From NCBI GenBank assembly GCA_035317605.1, contig DATHGT010000259.1, positions 1-10,702 of the forward strand: a stretch of 10,702 bases of DNA, given 5' to 3'. The notes below the pieces were generated by a model, which saw nothing but the letters and a program-made list of their open reading frames with translations, was not told the DNA's origin and searched no databases. The position numbers and the translations under genes were made by a program. This stretch comes from DATHGT01 sp035317605 (GTDB lineage: Bacteria > Methylomirabilota > Methylomirabilia > Rokubacteriales > CSP1-6). How positions within the stretch are numbered: position 1 is the first letter of the stretch; every line of letters starts with the position of its first letter. This document shows, piece by piece, positions 5,668 to 10,702 of the stretch.

Positions 5668-8035
5668 CTCGGGGCCGGGCCGCCCGGATCGCCTCCCACA
5701 CGCGCGCGGGCGTCGCCGGCATCTCGACGTGCTCGACGCCGAATTCGGCCAGCGCGTCGCAGATCGCGTTGATCACGCAGGCGAGCGCGGGGGTGGTCCC
5801 GCCCTCCCCGCCGCCGCGCAGCCCCAGCGGGTGGAAGGTCGAGGGCACCTCGCTGATCTCGGTCGTGAACGACGGCAGCGCGTCGGCCCGCGGGACCGCG
5901 TAGTCCATCAGCGTCGACGACAGGAGCTGGCCGCTCTCGCCCTCGTAGTGGACGTGCTCCCACAGCGCCTGGCCCACGCCCTGGGCGATGCCGCCGTGGG
6001 TCTGGCCGTGCAGGATCATCGGGTTCACCGCGCGCCCGCAGTCGTCCACGGTGGTGTAGCGCACGAGGTCGACGGCGCCGGTCTCGGGATCGACCTCCAC
6101 CTCGCACACCGCGCAGCCGTAGGGGAACGACGGTTGCGGGAGCGTCTCGTCGCTGAGGCCGTCGAGGGGACCGCGGCACCCGGCGGGCGCGTCGTCCCGC
6201 TGCGCGGCGGCGGCGACGGCGAACAGATCCACCGAACGATCGGTGCCCTTCACGGTGAAGCGGCGGGCCGCGAACTCGATGTCGGCCTTCGCGGCCTCCA
6301 GCAGCCACGCGGCGATCCGCGTGCCCTTCTCCACGATCTGGTCGGATGCCTTGGCCATCACGATCGCGGCCAGCCGGAGCGCGCGCGCGGAGTGGGCCCC
6401 GCCGCCGACCACGGTCACGTCGGTGTCCCCGGTGATCAGGCGGACCTGCGCGAGATCGACGCCGAGCCATTCGACCAGGAGCTGAGCGAAGCTGGTGGCG
6501 TGGCCCTGGCCCGACGAGAGCGTGCCCAGCACGAGGTCGACGCGGCCCTCCGGGTGCACGGTGATGTTGGCCCGCTCGCGCGGGAAGCCCGTGTTGATCT
6601 CGATGTAGTTCGCGACGCCGATGCCTCGATACCGCCCGCGCGCTCGCGCCTCGGCGCGGCGGGCCGCGAAGTCCGCCCAGTCCGCCAGCGCGAGGGCGCG
6701 ATCGAGGGCGGCCCGGTAATCGCCGCTGTCGTAGATCACGCCCATGGCGTTGGTGTGCGGCATCGCGGCGGCGGGGATGAGGTTGCGCCGCCGCAGCTCC
6801 ACGCGGTCGAAGCCGTGGCGGCGCGCGGCCAGATCGATCAGCCGCTCCATCACGAACATGACCTCGGGACGGCCGGCGCTCCGGTAGGGCGTGGTGGGAG
6901 ACGTATTCGTATTCACACAGCGGCCGTGCAGCGACACCGCGGGCACCCGGTACACCGTGGTCGCGATGGCCATGCCCTTGTTGAGCGGGGTGTAGGCGAC
7001 GGCGTGAGCGCCCACGTTGCTGGTGTTGACGGTGCGGAAGGCCAGGAAGGTGCCGTCGCGGTCGAGGGCCAGCTCGGCGTGAGCGACGAGGTCGCGCCCG
7101 CCGTAGTCGGCGGCCAGCGCCTCGCGTCGCTCGCCCGTCCACTTCACGGGACGCCCGAGACGGCGCGCCGCCCACGCCACCAGCACCGGCTCGGCGTAGC
7201 AGCTGTTGCGGGTCCCGAAGTTGCCGCCGACGTCGCCCGCGGTCACCCGCACCGCGCTCTCGGAGACGCCCAGCGCGCCGGCCACGCCGGTCTGGGTGCG
7301 CCCGAGTCCGCCCGCGCCGGCGTGGACGGCGTAGCGACCGGTCGCCGCGTCCCAGCTCCCGACGGCGGCCCGCGGCTCCATGGTGACGCCGGTGACCCGC
7401 TGCACCCACGTCTCGAAGGGCACCACGTGAGCGGCGCGGGCAAACGCGGCGTCGACGGCGGCGGCGTCGCCCACGTGGGAATCCACGCACACGTTCGAGC
7501 CGGTCCCGTCCCACAGGATCGGCGCGTCCGCGGCGGCGGCGTCGAGGCTGGCCGCCACCGCGGGCAGCGGCGCCCACTCCACGGCCACGCGCTCGGCGCC
7601 GTCGCGGGCGGCGCCCGGCGTCTCCGCGATCACCATGGCCACGATCTCTCCCACGAAGCGCGCGCGGTCGGCCGGCATCGGCGGATGCGGGGCCACGAAG
7701 ACGACCTCGTGCTTCTTGACCATGTCCTCGTAGGGATTGCTGGGGATCGGACTGTGCACGATCGACTTCACCCCGTCGGCGATGGTGTCGGCGCCGGTGA
7801 GGACGGCGATCACGCCCGCGGTGGCGCGGGCGGCCGCGGCGTCGATGCGCTCGATCGACGCGTGGGCGTGGGGCGAGCGCACGAAGCACGCGTAGACCTG
7901 GTCGGGCAGGTTCACGTCGTCGCTGTAGCGGCCGCCGCCGGTGAGCAGTCGCGCGTCTTCCTTGCGCAGGATCGGCTTGCCGATGCCCTCGCGCGCCGCG
8001 TGCGTCCGGGACTGGAGGAACGAGGTGGTCGTCAC
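5657..8035 (-). CDS. Xanthine dehydrogenase/CoxL-family molybdopterin-binding large subunit, stand-alone
   Basis: A complete 792-residue catalytic subunit of a molybdenum hydroxylase, normal length for CoxL-type proteins. The N-terminal hammerhead domain begins at KEDARLLTGGGRYSDDV (25-41). Mo-pterin and substrate-loop motifs follow in the expected order: GGNFG (270-274), GRPVKWTGERRE (294-305), PYRSAGRPE (383-391), LSSGQGHATS (506-515), VDDCGRAVNP (663-672) and LRGGGEGGTTPA (739-750), which holds the conserved catalytic glutamate E744. The loop resembles the AYRGAGR of form II CoxL proteins and lacks the cysteine of the form I motif VAYRCSFR, so true CO dehydrogenase activity is unlikely. 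Oxidation of an aldehyde or N-heterocycle is more probable. No [2Fe-2S] or FAD subunit gene is next to it. The GTG at 8035 is the only plausible start near the first domain; a GGAGGGG (8051-8057) lies 15 nt away, farther than usual. It is clearly homologous to the large-subunit half of the fusion gene at the left edge. Confidence 0.94.
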   Translation of the reverse strand: MTTTSFLQSRTHAAREGIGKPILRKEDARLLTGGGRYSDDVNLPDQVYACFVRSPHAHASIERIDAAAARATAGVIAVLTGADTIADGVKSIVHSPIPSNPYEDMVKKHEVVFVAPHPPMPADRARFVGEIVAMVIAETPGAARDGAERVAVEWAPLPAVAASLDAAAADAPILWDGTGSNVCVDSHVGDAAAVDAAFARAAHVVPFETWVQRVTGVTMEPRAAVGSWDAATGRYAVHAGAGGLGRTQTGVAGALGVSESAVRVTAGDVGGNFGTRNSCYAEPVLVAWAARRLGRPVKWTGERREALAADYGGRDLVAHAELALDRDGTFLAFRTVNTSNVGAHAVAYTPLNKGMAIATTVYRVPAVSLHGRCVNTNTSPTTPYRSAGRPEVMFVMERLIDLAARRHGFDRVELRRRNLIPAAAMPHTNAMGVIYDSGDYRAALDRALALADWADFAARRAEARARGRYRGIGVANYIEINTGFPRERANITVHPEGRVDLVLGTLSSGQGHATSFAQLLVEWLGVDLAQVRLITGDTDVTVVGGGAHSARALRLAAIVMAKASDQIVEKGTRIAAWLLEAAKADIEFAARRFTVKGTDRSVDLFAVAAAAQRDDAPAGCRGPLDGLSDETLPQPSFPYGCAVCEVEVDPETGAVDLVRYTTVDDCGRAVNPMILHGQTHGGIAQGVGQALWEHVHYEGESGQLLSSTLMDYAVPRADALPSFTTEISEVPSTFHPLGLRGGGEGGTTPALACVINAICDALAEFGVEHVEMPATPARVWEAIRAARPRATG

Positions 8036-8043
8036 GCCGCCGG

Positions 8044-8072
8044 ATCGTGGCCCCTCCGCCCGGCAGTGTCAA
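8044..8072 (-). promoter_or_regulatory. Possible promoter of the stand-alone CoxL-like gene, near-leaderless
   Basis: On the minus strand a perfect TTGACA (8072-8067) is followed after 17 nt by CACGAT (8049-8044; 3 of 6 matches to TATAAT). Transcription would begin at about 8037, only about two bases before the GTG start at 8035. The -10 match is weak, so this is tentative. Confidence 0.35.
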
Positions 8073-8085
8073 GCGGAGGCGCCAG

Positions 8086-8101
8086 GCCCTTTCGCGAGGG
8101 C
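8086..8101. repeat. Short inverted repeat beside the TPR-patatin promoter
   Basis: GCCCT and AGGGC flank a 6-nt centre (TTCGCG), and TCGCGA at 8092-8097 is itself palindromic. The repeat overlaps the -35 position of the rightward promoter, so it could be an operator. It is short, and chance occurrence in GC-rich DNA is possible. Confidence 0.3.
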
Positions 8102-8118
8102 GCGATTGGTTCTATAGT
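8090..8118 (+). promoter_or_regulatory. Promoter candidate of the TPR-patatin gene
   Basis: TATAGT (8113-8118) matches the -10 consensus at 5 of 6 positions and sits 46 bp before the ATG. The -35 position 17 nt upstream reads TTTCGC (8090-8095) and is poor, so the promoter may need an activator. The flanks TTCTATAGTGC resemble the CCATAGTCC at the -10 of the membrane/IPT gene. Confidence 0.42.
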
Positions 8119-8164
8119 GCGGCGCACCCAGCAGGACATCTCGCGGTCCCGGGGAGGCGTCACG

Positions 8165-10702
8165 ATGGTCGTCAACGCGGAACCGGCAGCGGCTCAGTCT
8201 TCGTCGCGCGAGAAGACCCGCGCCGACAAGGTCGCGCACGCGCAATCGATCCTGCGCGGTACCGAGGCGTCTCCAAGCGAGACCTACGCCCTCGCCGGGG
8301 AGCTCGAGAAGATCAACGAGTTCGGATACGCCCGGCGCCTGTACGGTCGCCTCCGCGCCGGGGGCAACTACAGCGGGCTCGACAAGAAGACTCCCGCGAA
8401 GGTCGGTCAGCGCCACGCCATCTGCACGTACAAGGATCCCGATCTCCCCGCGGCCGACCGCTTCAAGCGGGCCCTCGAGATCCTCGATGAGGTCGATCGG
8501 CTCGGCCCGACGCGCGGCGAACGACAGGAGAGCGCGGGTCTGCGCGGGGCCGTCTACAAGCGAAAGTGGCAGGTGGAGGGCCAGCGCGCCGACCTCGAGC
8601 GCGCGCTGGCCCACTATCTCAAGGGCCACAAGATGGGGGCCGAGCGCGATCAGGGCTACACCGGGATCAACGCGGCGTTCGTGCTCGATCTCCTGGCGCG
8701 TGAAGACGCGGTCGAGGCCAGGAAGACGGGCACGCGCGCGCTGGTGGCGCTCGAGTTCCGGGAGCGCGCGCGGGCGATTCGAAGCCATCTCGTCGCGCTG
8801 CTGCCCTCGCTGCTCATCGCGAAGGACACCGCGTGGCTCGCGGACCAGTGGTGGTTCTACGTCACCCTCGCCGAGGCGCATTTCGGTCTCGGGCAATTCG
8901 ACCAGGCGATCGCCGCGATGCGGGCCTACAACACGGCCGTCAAGCTCCCTCACGCCGGACCTCCGCTCGAGAAGGTCGCGCCATGGGAGTTCGAGTCCAC
9001 CCTGAGCCAGCTCGCCTCGCTGGCCGACCTCCAGGCCGACCTCCTCGCGCTGCAGGGACGGGAGCCCGACGCCGCCGCGAAGGCGACCGCCTCGCGTGAG
9101 CGCGCCAAGGAGGCCCTCCGCGCCTATCTCGGCGATCGTTTCGGCAAGGGCCTCGAGCGGGCGGTGACCGGCAAGATCGGCCTGGCCCTCTCGGGCGGCG
9201 GCTTTCGCGCCTCGCTCTTCCACATCGGCGTGCTCGCCCACCTGGCCGAGCGCGACCTGCTGCGGCGGGTCGAGGTGCTCTCGTGCGTGTCGGGCGGATC
9301 GATCCTGGGCGCCCACTACTATCTCGAGGTGCAGCGGCTGCTCGAGTCGAAGGCCGACCACGAGATCAAGCCGGGGGACTACGTCGAGGTGGTCCAGCGG
9401 CTGGAGCGCGCGTTCCTGGCCGGCGTGCAGACCAACATCCGCTGCCGCGTGTTCGGCAGCGTGTGGGCGAATCTCCGCATGTTCTTCCAGCCGGGGTACT
9501 CGACCACGCAGCGGCTCGGCGACCTGTACGAACAGAAGCTGTATGCCCAGGTCCCGGACGGCCGCCAGGGCGCGGCCCGCTATCTCCCCGACCTCCTCGT
9601 GCAGCCGAAGGGCGAGCGGCCCGGCTTCAAGCCCAAGTACGACAACTGGCGCCGGGCCGCCAAGGTGCCGATGCTGGTGCTGAACGCCACCACCCTGAAC
9701 ACCGGACACAACTGGCAGTTCACCGCCTCGTGGATGGGCGAGCCGCCGAGCACGCTCGACGCCGAGATCGAGGGCAACTATCGGTTACGCCGCATGTACC
9801 ACCGCGAAGCGCCGCGGCTGGCCGACAAGCGGCGGGGGTGGTGGGGCCGCCTCCTCGGGTACCCGGACTACCAGCGGTTCCGCCTGGGCCACGCGGTGGC
9901 GGCGTCCTCGTGCGTGCCCGGGCTCTTCGACCCGCTGGTGTTGCAGGATCTCTTCGACGGCAAGACCATCCGTCTCGTCGACGGCGGCGTCTACGACAAC
10001 CAGGGCGTGGCGAGCCTGATCGAGCAGGACTGCAACCTGATGCTGGTGAGCGACGCCAGCGGGCAGATGGCCGCCCAGGACCAGCCGAGCAGCGGTCGGC
10101 TGGGGGTGCCGCTCCGCTGCTTCGGCGTGTCCATGGCCCGTGTCCGCCAGGCGGAGTTTCAGGAGCTGGACGCGCGGCGCCGGTCCGGTCTCCTCAAGGG
10201 GCTCATGTTCCTGCACCTGCAAAAGGATCTCGACGCCGATCCCGTCGACTGGCGGGAATGCCAGGATCCGCACGACGCCTCCGACGAGGCCCGGCCCGCG
10301 TCGCGTCGCGGCGTGCTCACCCGCTACGGCATCCAGAAGTCCGTGCAGAGTCTCCTGTCGGGCATCCGGACCGATCTCGACTCCTTCACCGAGGTCGAGG
10401 CGTTCGCGCTGATGACCAGCGGATACTTCCAGGCCACGCAGGGCGCCGAACAACTGGAAGACCTTCCCCCGGCGGTCACGCCCGCGCCCCGATGGCGGTT
10501 CCTCGACATCGAGCCGGTCCTGCACCCGGGACCCGGGTTCGACGACCTCAACGAGCAGCTTCGCGTCGGCGGGCTCACTCCCGGCAAAGTGTGGCTGCTC
10601 TCCCCGATCCTCAAGGCCGTGGGGGTTCTCATCGCGGTCGTCGGTCTCTTCGGTCTGGGATGGCTCGCGTGGAAGTACTGGACCGTCTCGCTGGTCACCG
10701 TG
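8165..10702 (+). CDS. TPR-sensor (TPR-S/TRAFs-binding-like) patatin-like phospholipase with C-terminal membrane helix (3' end outside window)
   Basis: The frame is open for 846 codons to the right edge. Residues about 28-330 are helical. The first part (LAGELEKINEFGYARRLYGR at 43-62, then CTYKDPDLPAADRFKRAL and the LRGAVYKRKWQ repeat at 126-136) resembles the TPR-S/TRAFs-binding domain known from ASK-type kinases and bacterial conflict proteins. A further TPR-like pair (AEAHFGLGQFDQAIAAM, 236-252) follows. Residues about 337-760 are a patatin/cPLA2-type lipase: oxyanion loop SGGGFRAS (343-350), nucleophile S376 in CVSGGS, and catalytic D606 in VDGGVYDNQG. The nucleophile elbow has Cys where the GxSxG motif has its first Gly. 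A conserved-looking IRTDLDSFTEVEAFALM segment (734-750) precedes a hydrophobic helix at about 814-836. The predicted activity is hydrolysis of membrane phospholipid acyl esters. GGGGAGG (8151-8157) is 7 nt before the ATG. Lipase identity is firm; the sensor and immune roles are inferred from architecture. Confidence 0.9.
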   Translation, partial: MVVNAEPAAAQSSSREKTRADKVAHAQSILRGTEASPSETYALAGELEKINEFGYARRLYGRLRAGGNYSGLDKKTPAKVGQRHAICTYKDPDLPAADRFKRALEILDEVDRLGPTRGERQESAGLRGAVYKRKWQVEGQRADLERALAHYLKGHKMGAERDQGYTGINAAFVLDLLAREDAVEARKTGTRALVALEFRERARAIRSHLVALLPSLLIAKDTAWLADQWWFYVTLAEAHFGLGQFDQAIAAMRAYNTAVKLPHAGPPLEKVAPWEFESTLSQLASLADLQADLLALQGREPDAAAKATASRERAKEALRAYLGDRFGKGLERAVTGKIGLALSGGGFRASLFHIGVLAHLAERDLLRRVEVLSCVSGGSILGAHYYLEVQRLLESKADHEIKPGDYVEVVQRLERAFLAGVQTNIRCRVFGSVWANLRMFFQPGYSTTQRLGDLYEQKLYAQVPDGRQGAARYLPDLLVQPKGERPGFKPKYDNWRRAAKVPMLVLNATTLNTGHNWQFTASWMGEPPSTLDAEIEGNYRLRRMYHREAPRLADKRRGWWGRLLGYPDYQRFRLGHAVAASSCVPGLFDPLVLQDLFDGKTIRLVDGGVYDNQGVASLIEQDCNLMLVSDASGQMAAQDQPSSGRLGVPLRCFGVSMARVRQAEFQELDARRRSGLLKGLMFLHLQKDLDADPVDWRECQDPHDASDEARPASRRGVLTRYGIQKSVQSLLSGIRTDLDSFTEVEAFALMTSGYFQATQGAEQLEDLPPAVTPAPRWRFLDIEPVLHPGPGFDDLNEQLRVGGLTPGKVWLLSPILKAVGVLIAVVGLFGLGWLAWKYWTVSLVTV

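Noticed and set aside
5657..8035. Assignment as true aerobic CO dehydrogenase CoxL
   Set aside because: The active-site loop is PYRSAGR, without the cysteine of the form I VAYRCSFR motif that ligates copper, and coxM/coxS are not adjacent.
5472..8072. An 866-codon minus-strand frame, longer than the CoxL-like frame it overlaps
   Set aside because: The translation is low-complexity Arg/Gly/Ala. The 792-codon frame contains all family motifs in order, so the longer frame is a shadow.
8069..9709. A 546-codon minus-strand frame opposite the TPR-patatin gene
   Set aside because: No recognisable domain or supported start; the plus-strand frame has a good ribosome site and intact patatin motifs.
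1..10702. CRISPR array, tRNA/rRNA genes, transposases or long direct repeats
   Set aside because: Scanned by eye on both strands; none seen.

Overview
The window is about 10.7 kb of high-GC bacterial DNA (roughly 70% by eye, strong G/C preference at third codon positions). Genes are tightly packed, several have clear Shine-Dalgarno sequences, and there are no tRNA, rRNA, CRISPR or insertion-sequence signatures. Two xanthine-dehydrogenase/CoxL-type molybdenum hydroxylase genes sit close together, and there is a short-chain dehydrogenase and a stand-alone IF-1 gene. This fits a GC-rich soil or subsurface bacterium of the Rokubacteria/Methylomirabilota or deltaproteobacterial kind. The lineage is an inference from gene content and composition; no marker in the window settles it.

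Left part (minus strand, 1-2463): an SPFH/prohibitin-like membrane protein gene lies 22 bp upstream of a CoxS-CoxL fusion gene that runs off the left edge. The SPFH gene is visibly less GC-rich than everything around it. A 192-198 bp divergent region follows. It holds a near-consensus sigma-70 promoter whose spacer contains a perfect 16-bp palindrome.

Middle part (plus strand, 2662-5667): a D-2-hydroxyacid dehydrogenase (glyoxylate/hydroxypyruvate reductase type) driven by that promoter; a two-gene unit of translation initiation factor IF-1 and an atypical short-chain dehydrogenase lacking the catalytic tyrosine; then a four-helix membrane protein with a C-terminal IPT/TIG-like beta domain, behind its own TTGACA-type promoter.

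Right part (5657-10702): a second, stand-alone CoxL-type molybdopterin subunit on the minus strand, whose 3' end overlaps the membrane-protein gene by 11 bp. Divergent from it is a large gene, open to the right edge, encoding an N-terminal TPR-type sensor region (resembling the TPR-S/TRAFs-binding family), a patatin-like phospholipase domain with an intact Ser/Asp dyad and oxyanion loop, and a C-terminal hydrophobic helix. This sensor-phospholipase architecture is the strongest candidate for an unusual, possibly immunity-related, system here.

The genes do not form one pathway. The two molybdenum hydroxylases, the hydroxyacid dehydrogenase and the SDR suggest oxidative metabolism of small organic compounds. 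The SPFH protein, the IPT membrane protein and the TPR-patatin protein all concern the membrane, but nothing in the sequence shows that they act together.
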